NCBI GenBank assembly: GCA_019308625.1
Contig: JAFDHU010000108.1
Span: forward strand, 1 to 6,716
Direction of reading: 5' to 3'
Origin: Deltaproteobacteria bacterium
GTDB taxonomy: Bacteria; Desulfobacterota; Desulfobaccia; Desulfobaccales; 0-14-0-80-60-11
Length of the DNA stretch: 6,716 bases
Numbering within the stretch: position 1 is the first letter of the stretch; the number at the start of each line of letters is the position of its first letter. Under the pieces are notes generated by a model. That model made no database searches and had not been told where the DNA came from. It worked only from the letters and a program-made list of their open reading frames with translations. The translations under genes and the position numbers were made by a program. Shown here in pieces: positions 1 to 4,994 of the stretch.

Positions 1-2
1 CG

Positions 3-173
3 GTGTTCGCCTCGGAACTGGAGCGGTATGAGTACTGGCTGATCAGGCGGCTTAAGGGAGAGGAGATCCCGGAGCAGGTGGCCGCCTGGATGGCGGAGAT
101 GCGGGCGACCTCCCGGGCGGTGCGGCTGCTGGGAGAGGACCTGGAGCGCCGGGCGAAGCTGATGGCCGGGTGA
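3..173 (+). CDS. 3' end of an upstream gene (partial), possibly the transposase
   Basis: An open frame enters from the left edge and ends at TGA 171-173. Its 56 visible residues begin VFASELERYEYWLIRRLKG and end LERRAKLMAG. They are charged, rich in Glu, Arg and Leu, and look helical. There is no recognisable motif. The stop lies 13 nt before the start of the MuB-like ATPase, so the two genes are probably co-transcribed. In Mu-like phages the gene just before B is the transposase A, whose extreme C-terminus is helical and contacts B. That makes a transposase tail possible, but the visible part is too short to show it, and a separate small gene is equally possible. An internal ATG at 90 exists, but the frame is open well before it, so the start probably lies outside the window. 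Confidence 0.6.
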   Translation: MFASELERYEYWLIRRLKGEEIPEQVAAWMAEMRATSRAVRLLGEDLERRAKLMAG

Positions 174-186
174 GCAGGAGGGCGCA

Positions 187-915
187 GTGAAGGACATTTT
201 CGTCACGACGGACAATGTGAAACGGACGCTGGCGGCCCTGGACCCGTTGTGTCCGGCGTTGGAGCAGGGGCTGCCGCCGGCCACGGGGCGGGGGCTGGTG
301 CTGCTGGAGGGGCGGACCGGGACGGGCAAGACCATGTGCTGCGAGTGGCTGGCGACCCAGCTCTGGTATGCAACCTACGTGCGGACCATGAAGCTGTGGA
401 ACGGCCCCTGGATGCTGGAGGACCTGGCCGCGGCCCTGGGGCTGGCGGTGAGGGGGAGCAGCAAGGCGAATTTGAGAGCCATCCAGGAAGAGCTCCGGCG
501 GCGGCCCCGGCTCATCATCCTGGACGAGGCGGACCGGGTGGTGCAGAACTTAAGGCTGCTGGAGACGCTGAGGGACATCTACGACACCACCAAATGCCCC
601 ATTGTCATGGTCTCCGAGGGCGGGGGGCTGGCGGCCATAGAGAGGAAGAGCCCCCGGACCTGGCGGCGGCTGGGCCAAGTGGTGGAATATGCCACCCTTT
701 CAGCCCGAGACGTGCAGCAGCTCTGGGCGGAACTGGCGGAGGTGCAGGCGCCCTTGAGTCTGGAGCAGGCCGAGCAGGTTCTCAAGCACTCCCAGGGGGG
801 CAGCATCGGGGAGGTCATGGTCACCCTGGACGAGCTGGAGCGGAAGGTACGAGCCAATCCGGAGCGGGGCCTGACGCCGAAGGTGATGGAGCTGGCTTTC
901 CGGAGGGCGGTGTGA
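187..915 (+). CDS. MuB-like AAA ATPase, transposition target-selection protein
   Basis: Predicted 242-aa P-loop ATPase. Walker A is GRTGTGKT (residues 42-49) and Walker B is LIILDEAD (109-116). A hydrophobic strand PIVMVSE (138-144) sits where the sensor-I strand of AAA+ proteins is expected. In the Mu family, B coats DNA in an ATP-dependent way, captures target DNA and activates the transposase. That role fits the GemA and Gam genes downstream. The start is GTG 187, preceded by an AGGAGGG site at 177-183. The protein is shorter than Mu B (312 aa), and the P-loop lies close to the N-terminus, so the separate N-terminal DNA-binding domain of Mu B seems absent. Residues after about 175 form a small helical C-terminal part. 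It could also be another AAA/TniB-type transposition ATPase, but the phage context favours MuB. The stop overlaps the next start as GTGA. Confidence 0.85.
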   Translation: MKDIFVTTDNVKRTLAALDPLCPALEQGLPPATGRGLVLLEGRTGTGKTMCCEWLATQLWYATYVRTMKLWNGPWMLEDLAAALGLAVRGSSKANLRAIQEELRRRPRLIILDEADRVVQNLRLLETLRDIYDTTKCPIVMVSEGGGLAAIERKSPRTWRRLGQVVEYATLSARDVQQLWAELAEVQAPLSLEQAEQVLKHSQGGSIGEVMVTLDELERKVRANPERGLTPKVMELAFRRAV

Positions 916-1378
916 AGCAAGGATATCTGGTGGAGCGGGTGCGGGCGGCCCTGGCCCAGGGAGAGGCGCCGGCGGACGAGGTGGCCGAGCGGCTGGGGGT
1001 CCAGAGCTACAAGGGGCGAAAGAAAGTGCGCCAGGCGCTGTATGAGCTGGTGCGGCGGGGAGAGGTGGAGGTGGTGAGGCCCCCCAGCCGCTACCGGCTG
1101 GCAGCGCCGGTGAAGGTGCGGGCCCGTAAACAGGAGAGGGTCTGGCGGGCCCTGCAGGTGAAGGCGGCGAAGGGCGAGGGGGCGACGGTCAGGGAGATCT
1201 GCCGGCTGGCGGGGACCTGCCGGGATTACACCGGGAGATATCTCAGGCACCTGGCCCGCCTGGGTCTGGCGGAGGCCGGGCGGCGGGGTGGCGCCCTGGT
1301 GTGGCGCATCCGGCCGGGGCGGGCGCAGGAGGCGGCGCCCCGGTGGAGCCGGCTGAAGGAGGAGGGGGCAAGGCGTGA
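912..1378 (+). CDS. Tandem winged-helix DNA-binding protein, apparently frameshifted near its 3' end
   Basis: Starts at GTG 912, overlapping the ATPase stop by 4 nt, with GGAGGG at 902-907. The product has two winged-helix-like units. Residues 5-63 (VERVRAALA..., ADEVAERLGV, VRQALYELVRRGEVEVV, SRYRL) and residues 73-134 (VWRALQVKA, TVREICRLAG, YTGRYLRHLARLGL, LVWRI) each show helix, helix, recognition helix, wing. This suggests a DNA-binding regulator or replication accessory protein. As written, the frame has no stop at the expected place. It continues through a Gly/Arg-rich, shadow-like stretch and runs in frame into GemA up to 2156 (414 aa). One extra G in the run at 1364-1368 would give the ending EEGGKA and a TGA at 1376-1378, which overlaps the next gene's GTG exactly as the neighbouring genes do. 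I therefore place the real end at 1378. Whether this is a sequence error, a mutation or recoding cannot be told here. Confidence 0.7.
1364..1368 (+). other. G5 run at the apparent frameshift of the winged-helix gene
   Basis: Adding one G here moves the frame to a TGA at 1376-1378, restoring the stop-start overlap with the gene at 1375. Without it the upstream frame has no stop until 2156. The exact indel position could lie anywhere in about 1340-1370, but the G run is the likeliest site. Confidence 0.5.
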
Positions 1379-1677
1379 AGTGGGGGGAGCGGCTGCAATA
1401 CGCGGCAGCGGCGGCGGGCTTGGCCGCGGCCCTGTGGCTGGGGGCCGGGGCGGCCGGCACGGTGAGGGTGCTCAAGCCCGGGGACTGCCGGGTGATGGAA
1501 GAGCATCTCCAGGGACAGGGGTACCGGGTAAAGGTGGTGTCGGGCAGCCTGGTCATGGCCGGCGGGGAGCTGGTGGCGGTGCTGAACGTGGTCCTGCCGG
1601 ACGGGCGGCCGGCGGAGGTGAGCTGTTCCCTGGGGCCGCTCAGGGACGGGGCGGAGTATGTCAGGAGCCTGAAATGA
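1375..1677 (+). CDS. Small exported or membrane-anchored protein, unknown function
   Basis: 100-aa product starting at GTG 1375, with a GGAGGAGG site at 1358-1365. The N-terminus is MKWGERLQ, followed by an Ala/Leu-rich hydrophobic segment at about residues 9-28. This is typical of a signal peptide or a single membrane anchor. The rest (about 30-100) is a small soluble domain with strand-like stretches such as YRVKVVSGSLVM and LVAVLNVVLP. Two cysteines (38 and 84) in the exported part could form a disulfide. It lies between the winged-helix gene and gemA and overlaps gemA by ATGA (1674-1677), so translation is probably coupled. I do not recognise the family. Small membrane proteins are common in phage early operons (kil-type, superinfection exclusion), but nothing in the sequence assigns one of those roles. 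Confidence 0.72.
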   Translation: MKWGERLQYAAAAAGLAAALWLGAGAAGTVRVLKPGDCRVMEEHLQGQGYRVKVVSGSLVMAGGELVAVLNVVLPDGRPAEVSCSLGPLRDGAEYVRSLK

Positions 1678-2156
1678 AGGACCGGCCCATCAGCAAGAGC
1701 CAGAAGGCCCTGCTGCACCTGGCCCGGAGCCGGGTGGGGCTGAAGGAGGAGGAATACCGGGCCCTTTTGTCCGGCTTCGGGGTTAAGAGCAGCAGCGACC
1801 TGACCCAGGCGCAGTTCACCGAGGTGATGCGGCACCTGGAGAGGCTGGGTTTCGTCTACCGGCACCGGCCGGTGGCCCGGGGGGCGCCGGAGGTGCGGCG
1901 GCAGACGGAGGAAAAACGGGCCCTGCTGATTGCGGTGGGGCGTCTGCTGGAGAGCCGGGGGCGGCCCTGGGCCTATGCCGACGGCATGGCGAAGCGGATG
2001 TTTCAGGTGGACAGGGCGGTGTGGCTGACGGCAGGGCAGCTCCACAAGCTGCTCCAGGCCCTGAAGGTGGAGGAGCGCCGGCGGCAGGCCCGGGAGGAGG
2101 CGCCGGCGGACATCCTGGCGGAGATGGCCCGGGACCTGGGGGTGGAGGACTTATGA
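1674..2156 (+). CDS. gemA: GemA-like regulatory protein (Mu gp16 family, DUF1018)
   Basis: 160-aa product. The N-terminal half carries the family pattern: ISKSQKALLHLARSRVGL, then EEYRALLSGFGVKSS, SSDLTQAQFTEVMRHLERLGF (residues about 6-60). This matches the conserved 'YRxxL ... SS..LT..Q...v...L...GF' block of DUF1018/GemA proteins. A C-terminal helical block (about 78-150) includes MAKRMFQVDRAVWLTAGQL, also typical of the family. In Mu, gemA modulates expression of host genes and DNA topology. The precise activity is poorly known and is inferred here by family only. The ATG at 1674 overlaps the preceding stop as ATGA and has AGGAG at 1663-1667. The stop overlaps the next ATG in the same way. 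The frame is also open far upstream, all the way to the winged-helix gene, but residues before this Met are low-complexity Gly/Arg shadow sequence. Confidence 0.88.
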   Translation: MKDRPISKSQKALLHLARSRVGLKEEEYRALLSGFGVKSSSDLTQAQFTEVMRHLERLGFVYRHRPVARGAPEVRRQTEEKRALLIAVGRLLESRGRPWAYADGMAKRMFQVDRAVWLTAGQLHKLLQALKVEERRRQAREEAPADILAEMARDLGVEDL

Positions 2157-2320
2157 GCCAGGAGCAAGAGAGGGCGTGCTGGAACTGCCGGCACTGGGAC
2201 CGGCGGGCGCCGGAGAGCTGGTTCCGGGGAGAGGGGCTGAAGCCCTGCCTGCGGTGGGAGATGAAAACGCCGGGGCGGTACCTGTGCCAGATGTGGGAGG
2301 CCACAACGGAGAGGCCATGA
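2153..2320 (+). CDS. Small four-cysteine protein, probable zinc-binding
   Basis: 55-aa product starting at ATG 2153, overlapping the gemA stop as ATGA, with GGAGG at 2144-2148. Cysteines are at residues 9, 12, 32 and 45, in the order CWNCRHW ... KPCLRW ... TPGRYLCQMW. The spacing C-x2-C-x19-C-x12-C, with aromatic residues beside the cysteines and a Thr-Pro before the last one, resembles the small 'CxxCxxW...C...T...CxxW' proteins often seen in phage genomes. These probably bind one zinc ion, but no activity is established. The frame stays open upstream to about 2021 inside gemA. That part is Gly/Pro/Ala shadow sequence, so the ATG at 2153 is the sensible start. It overlaps the next gene by ATGA at 2317-2320, keeping the coupled pattern. 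Confidence 0.7.
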   Translation: MSQEQERACWNCRHWDRRAPESWFRGEGLKPCLRWEMKTPGRYLCQMWEATTERP

Positions 2321-2698
2321 AGAATGCGGACGCCCAGAAGGCGCTGGCGGTGCTGGCCCGGCACCTGGGCCGGGACAACGCCATTTCCATGGGAGAGCTC
2401 TTCCGGGTGGTATTCGGGCGGGACTGCGAGCATTCCATCAACCACACCCGCCAGGTCAGGCGGGTGATCACCCGCCTCAGGGAGGCGGGGGTGCCGGTGT
2501 GCTCCCGGTCGCATCCGGCCAGGGGGGGGCTACTTCCTGGCCTTTGACGGGCCGGACCTGCAGGAGTATGTGGGCCGTCTGGAGCGGGCAGCCCTGCGCA
2601 AACTGGCCCGGGCGGCCCGCCTGAGGCGGGTGGCCCTGCCGGAGCTGCTGGGGCAACTGGCGCTGGAGGCGGAGAAGGAGGAAGGAGATGGGCGGTGA
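2317..2698 (+). CDS. Probable winged-helix phage protein, frameshifted at a G8 run
   Basis: Starts at ATG 2317, overlapping the preceding stop as ATGA. The first ~70 residues (QKALAVLARHLGRDNAIS, MGELFRVVFG, TRQVRRVITRLREAGVPV) look like a winged-helix fold with a recognition helix, followed by SRSHPARGG. As written, the frame ends soon after, at TGA 2545-2547 (76 aa), with LLPGL. If the G run at 2522-2529 had seven rather than eight G, the protein would continue RGGYFLAFDGPDLQEYV, giving the expected wing strand. It would then continue through a helical C-terminus (RLERAALRKLARAARLRRV, LLGQLALEAEKEEGDGR) to TGA 2696-2698. That stop overlaps the next start by 11 nt, as its neighbours do. The restored length is about 126 aa. 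A homopolymer sequencing error is the simplest reading; a genuine truncation or slippage is possible. Confidence 0.65.
2522..2529 (+). other. G8 run at the apparent frameshift of the second winged-helix gene
   Basis: Eight G in a row, the longest homopolymer noticed. Removing one G joins the frame ending at 2547 to a well-formed downstream frame ending at 2698. The restored junction reads ARGGYFLAFDG. Confidence 0.6.
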
Positions 2699-2888
2699 CT
2701 GGAGCTGGGGCTGGTGCCTGGTGGGCCTGTGGGCGGGGTTCTGCCTGGGGTACCTGACCTGCGCGCTACTGACGATAGCCGGCACGGGGAGCCAGAAGGA
2801 GGACGCGAATGGCCAGACTGACCTCCAGGGTGGTGCGGGAGACCCGGGACGAGCTGGTGCGGGCCGGGGCGACGGAGGCGGCCATTGA
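2688..2888 (+). CDS. Small single-span membrane protein, unknown function
   Basis: 66-aa frame starting at ATG 2688, with a strong AAGGAGG at 2675-2681. Residues 1-35 (MGGDWSWGWCLVGLWAGF, then CLGYLTCALLTIAGTG) form one Trp/Leu-rich hydrophobic span of about 22-25 residues. A short polar tail follows, SQKEDANGQ. The last ~25 residues overlap the next gene by 80 nt in another frame and look like Gly/Arg shadow sequence. That overlap is unusual for this operon, where overlaps are 1-14 nt. The true protein may be only the membrane span plus a short tail, with a stop lost to another indel, or the overlap may be real. No family is recognised. It is the second small membrane protein in this run of early genes. 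Confidence 0.5.
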   Translation: MGGDWSWGWCLVGLWAGFCLGYLTCALLTIAGTGSQKEDANGQTDLQGGAGDPGRAGAGRGDGGGH

Positions 2889-3147
2889 CCAATTCGTGGC
2901 CGAAATCGTGAACTGCACCCCGGCGGTGGCAGAGAGCGTGTGCCGGGCCTGGCGGGAGAAATGCCGCCGGCGGGCGCCGGCGGCAGGGCGGCAGGTCAAA
3001 GCGCCGGGGAGCCGGAGGAGGCCCAGCCGGAGGCTGCCACAGGAGAAGCCGGGGGCCTGCCGGGCGGAGACGGCAGCGGAGTGCGAGCGCTGCCCGGCGG
3101 GGCGCTTCTTGGCCTGCCTGATGGGGGAGCGGGAGCCGTGCGGCTAG
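2809..3147 (+). CDS. Cys-rich basic protein, unknown function
   Basis: 112-aa product. The start ATG 2809 has AAGGAGG at 2796-2802, a well-spaced site. Residues 1-52 look helical (TSRVVRETRDELVRAGATEAAIDQF in outline, then VAESVCRAWREKC). A basic, probably disordered linker follows (53-80, many Arg and Pro). The C-terminal part has Cys at 84, 92, 95, 103 and 111, with CERCPAGRFLACLMG around the CxxC, which could form a small zinc or Fe-S site. The first half also has Cys at 36, 45 and 52. It ends at TAG 3145-3147 and overlaps the next gene's likely GTG start. I do not recognise a named family. Position among other Cys-containing small genes of a Mu-like early region suggests an accessory DNA or regulatory role, but this is only inference. 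Confidence 0.6.
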   Translation: MARLTSRVVRETRDELVRAGATEAAIDQFVAEIVNCTPAVAESVCRAWREKCRRRAPAAGRQVKAPGSRRRPSRRLPQEKPGACRAETAAECERCPAGRFLACLMGEREPCG

Positions 3148-3692
3148 TGTGCCCGGTGTGCGGCGCGGAGTTCGGCCTGGAGGAGGCCAGCCGCAGCCGG
3201 GACCTGCTGGAGCTGGCCAGGGCGGCGGCGGAATTCGGAGAGACCTGGCCGCCGGTGGAGGCCTACCTGGAGCGTTTCCGGAGCCCCGCCGGCAGACTGA
3301 CGGTGAAGAGGCGGCTGGCGGCCCTGGAGGAGCTGCGGGACATGTGGCGGCGAGGGCGCTGCCGGTTCCGGGGAAAGGAGATAGCCGTCGGGAGAACAGT
3401 CTTGCAGGAGGCCCTGGCCCAGGTGGGGGCCCGAGAGGACCTGCGAGGCCTGAGCAACCATAACTACCTCAAGAAGGTGCTGGCGGGCCTGGCGGAAAAG
3501 GAGGCGGCCAGGCGGGAGGCGACGCGGGAGACGTTCAGGCGGCTGGGGCGGCGGGAGCCGGTGCCGGACTGGGAGCGGGAGCTGGCCCGGCTGAACCAGG
3601 CGCTGCTGCGGGAGCGGAACCCGGCCAGGCGCGAGGCCCTGCAGGCGGAGATGCGGGCCCTGTTGGAAAGGAAGGAGCATGGCAATCTGTGA
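3138..3692 (+). CDS. CxxC-headed helical protein of Mu-like early region, unknown function
   Basis: About 184 aa from GTG 3138. An alternative GTG at 3147 (stop-start TAGTG) would remove three residues, and either start has a purine-rich site (GGGGGAGCGGGAG) upstream. The N-terminus holds a zinc-knuckle half-site, LVCPVCGAEFGLEEA (Cys 5 and 8). The rest is mostly helical and strongly charged: LLELARAAAEFGETWPPVEAYLERF, a basic middle with WRRGRCRFRGKEIAVG, then a long Arg/Glu coiled-coil-like C-terminus from about residue 100. Only one CxxC pair is seen, so zinc binding would need dimerisation or the distant Cys in RGRCRF. The 3' end overlaps the next ATG by 14 nt. The frame is open further upstream, but that is shadow sequence of the preceding gene. 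I recall similar CPVCGAE-headed proteins in Mu-like prophages of anaerobes; no function is known to me. Confidence 0.68.
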   Translation: MRLVCPVCGAEFGLEEASRSRDLLELARAAAEFGETWPPVEAYLERFRSPAGRLTVKRRLAALEELRDMWRRGRCRFRGKEIAVGRTVLQEALAQVGAREDLRGLSNHNYLKKVLAGLAEKEAARREATRETFRRLGRREPVPDWERELARLNQALLRERNPARREALQAEMRALLERKEHGNL

Positions 3693-3981
3693 ATTCTGCG
3701 GAAACGAGTTTGAGGCCCGGCCGGGGCGGGAGACCTGCGGTCGGGTGGGGTGCATGATGAGGGCCCGGGAGCGGCGGCAGCAGGAAGAGAGGCGGCGTCG
3801 GGAAGAGAGGCGGCGGCAACGAGAGGAAAGGCGACGCCGGCGATTAAAAAAGGCGCGGGAAGCCGCGTCCCGTCCCCCTAAGCGCCGGCTTTGTCTGAAA
3901 TGCGGGGAACGCCCGGGGGCGCCCTACCTGTGCCCGCAGTGCCGGGCAGCCAACAGAAACATTTATGCCGACGTATGGTGA
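3679..3981 (+). CDS. Two-zinc-knuckle protein joined by an Arg/Glu helix
   Basis: 100-aa product starting at ATG 3679, with AAGGAAGGAG just upstream at 3668-3677. It overlaps the previous gene by 14 nt. The N-terminal zinc knuckle is CEFCGNEFEARPGRETCGRVGC in outline (Cys 4, 7, 20, 25). A highly charged helix spans about residues 28-61 and contains hexad repeats EERRRR, EERRRQ and REERRR. The C-terminal knuckle has Cys 72, 75, 85 and 88 (LCLKCGERPG ... LCPQC). The first knuckle resembles the short zinc motifs of phage proteins that recognise nucleic acid. The Arg-rich helix could bind DNA or RNA, or simply hold two zinc heads apart. The gene lies directly before gam, whose AGGAGGG site overlaps this gene's stop. 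Function unknown; zinc binding is inferred from the Cys pairs. Confidence 0.72.
   Translation: MAICEFCGNEFEARPGRETCGRVGCMMRARERRQQEERRRREERRRQREERRRRRLKKAREAASRPPKRRLCLKCGERPGAPYLCPQCRAANRNIYADVW
3783..3815 (+). repeat. Short direct repeat, 18-bp period, inside the zinc-knuckle gene
   Basis: The 15-bp word GGAAGAGAGGCGGCG occurs at 3783-3797 and again at 3801-3815, an offset of 18 bp (six codons). A degenerate third copy follows at about 3819-3836. The unit encodes a six-residue Glu-Glu-Arg-Arg-Arg-x step, so the array lengthens the charged helix without changing frame. Such units can expand or contract by slippage. Confidence 0.65.
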
Positions 3982-3987
3982 GGAGGG
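3981..3987 (+). promoter_or_regulatory. Ribosome binding site that fixes the gam start
   Basis: AGGAGGG lies 4 nt before ATG 3992. The frame is also open to an earlier ATG at 3965 inside the previous gene, but that ATG has no comparable site. The nine extra residues would be MPTYGEEGK, unlike the family's usual N-terminus. Confidence 0.65.
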
Positions 3988-3991
3988 CAAA

Positions 3992-4477
3992 ATGAGGCAA
4001 AAGGTGGAGGGGCTGAAATCGTGGGAGGAGGTGGACCGGGCCCTGCTCCGGGTGGGGCAGATTGACCGGCAGATTGAGGCCATTGAGGCCCGGGCCCAGG
4101 AGGTCATTGAGGCGGCCAAGGGGCGGGCGGCGGCGGAGAGCAAGCCCCTGCTGCAGGAGAAGCGGCTGCTGACCCTGAAAATGGAGGCCTTCGCCCGGCG
4201 CCACATGGCGGACCTGGAGGGCAAGCGCAAGAAACTGAACTTCGGCACCATCTCGTTCCGGCGGAGCACCCGGATTGTGATCCGGAAGGCCCTGGAGTGC
4301 GTGGCGGCCCTGAAGGGCCTGGGGCTGCGGGAGTGCATCCGGGTGAAGGAAAGCCCGGACAAGGAGAGGCTCAGGGATCTGGACGACGCCCTGCTGGCCC
4401 GGGTGGGGGCCAAGCGGGTGACGGAGGAGGTGTTCGGCTACGAGGTGGACCGGGAGAAGGTGCAGGAGGCGGCGTGA
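3992..4477 (+). CDS. gam: Mu Gam-like host-nuclease inhibitor protein
   Basis: 161-aa product. Residues about 12-80 form a long helical/coiled-coil stretch: WEEVDRALLRVGQIDRQI, EAIEARAQEVIEAAKGR, LLQEKRLLTLKMEAFARRH. The conserved Gam block KKLNFGTISFRRS follows (80-92), then a C-terminal part with EVFGYEVDREKV. The length and this block match the Mu Gam family (Mu Gam is about 174 aa). Gam dimers resemble Ku, bind double-stranded DNA ends and shield linear phage DNA from RecBCD-type exonucleases, in the cytoplasm. In Mu, gam lies soon after B and before gemA; here it is the last gene of the early run, after gemA. The start ATG 3992 is set by AGGAGGG at 3981-3987. A 61-bp gap follows its stop, the largest break in the operon. 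Confidence 0.9.
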   Translation: MRQKVEGLKSWEEVDRALLRVGQIDRQIEAIEARAQEVIEAAKGRAAAESKPLLQEKRLLTLKMEAFARRHMADLEGKRKKLNFGTISFRRSTRIVIRKALECVAALKGLGLRECIRVKESPDKERLRDLDDALLARVGAKRVTEEVFGYEVDREKVQEAA

Positions 4478-4538
4478 GGGAGAAGTTTACCGGATTTTAA
4501 CGCACTAGATGGTGGTTCCGTAGGAGGAGGCAAGGAAG
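4478..4538 (+). other. Short non-coding gap between the early operon and the next module
   Basis: This 61-bp stretch is the only clear gap after the ATPase start. It is more AT-rich on its left side (AAGTTTACCGGATTTTAACG), and on its right side it carries a strong ribosome site AGGAGGAGG (4522-4530) for the gene at 4539. I see no convincing hairpin terminator or -35/-10 pair. The gap marks a drop in GC and a change of gene type. Confidence 0.5.
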
Positions 4539-4994
4539 ATGCCCGATTACCTATTTGACCAGCTTCCCCATTCGCGGGTGGAATCATGGAACATCCTGAG
4601 GACAATTCAATACCAGCTTAATCTGGATTATATGCCGTCCAGGAGCGACTTCCAGGTTGACGGAGTAAACAAGTCCCGGCTTGAGTTCCAGTCCGAGCTC
4701 ACTCAGGCCCAGTTGGATAAGCTCAACCAGATTGCAGAGTACTTCCGAGCCCAAGGCAACTGCGACCCTTCCGGCCTGCATTCCGACTGGACGGTTTACT
4801 CTATCAAGGACTTGGACGAGCACCGCCAGGAGCTGGAGCAAATCCTGGGCCGGGAGGTGCGGATATTCTACCTCAGGAGCGGGCCGGAAACGGGAGTGGA
4901 CACCATCAAAATGTTTATTGCGCCGCCGCCGTTATCGGTGCAGGAGCGCAAGGCCGTTAAAAACTGGTATGAGGGATTGATTGCGGAACTGTGA
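4539..4994 (+). CDS. Hypothetical protein of the downstream module (151 aa)
   Basis: Starts at ATG 4539 with AGGAGG ending 8 nt upstream. The product begins MPDYLFDQLPHSRVESWN and has an alternating strand/helix look: LEFQSELTQAQLDKLNQIAEYF suggests a strand followed by a helix, and later VRIFYLRSG and IKMFIAPPPL look like strands, ending in a helix (ERKAVKNWYEGLIAEL). There is no signal peptide or membrane span. The strand-'ELTQAQLDKLNQI'-helix outline recalls small proteins encoded beside phage tail or fibre genes, but I cannot assign a family. GC is clearly lower than in the operon upstream, suggesting a different origin. It overlaps the next start as GTGA (4991-4994) and is probably co-translated with the two following genes. 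Confidence 0.75.
   Translation: MPDYLFDQLPHSRVESWNILRTIQYQLNLDYMPSRSDFQVDGVNKSRLEFQSELTQAQLDKLNQIAEYFRAQGNCDPSGLHSDWTVYSIKDLDEHRQELEQILGREVRIFYLRSGPETGVDTIKMFIAPPPLSVQERKAVKNWYEGLIAEL

Noticed and set aside
249..911. Upstream extension of the winged-helix frame to a start at 249
   Set aside because: The sequence is Gly/Ala/His-rich shadow of the ATPase gene, which has clear Walker motifs in its own frame. GTG 912 has its own ribosome site.
579..2045. 488-codon open frame on the minus strand
   Set aside because: Pro/Arg/His-rich product with no motif, lying opposite the ATPase, winged-helix and gemA genes. Long antisense frames are expected in very GC-rich DNA.
1816..2514. 232-codon minus-strand frame
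   Set aside because: Pro/Ser-rich low-complexity product opposite gemA and its neighbours, with no ribosome site or domain.
3844..4413. 189-codon minus-strand frame opposite gam
   Set aside because: Ser/Arg-rich antisense shadow of gam, which is well supported on the + strand.
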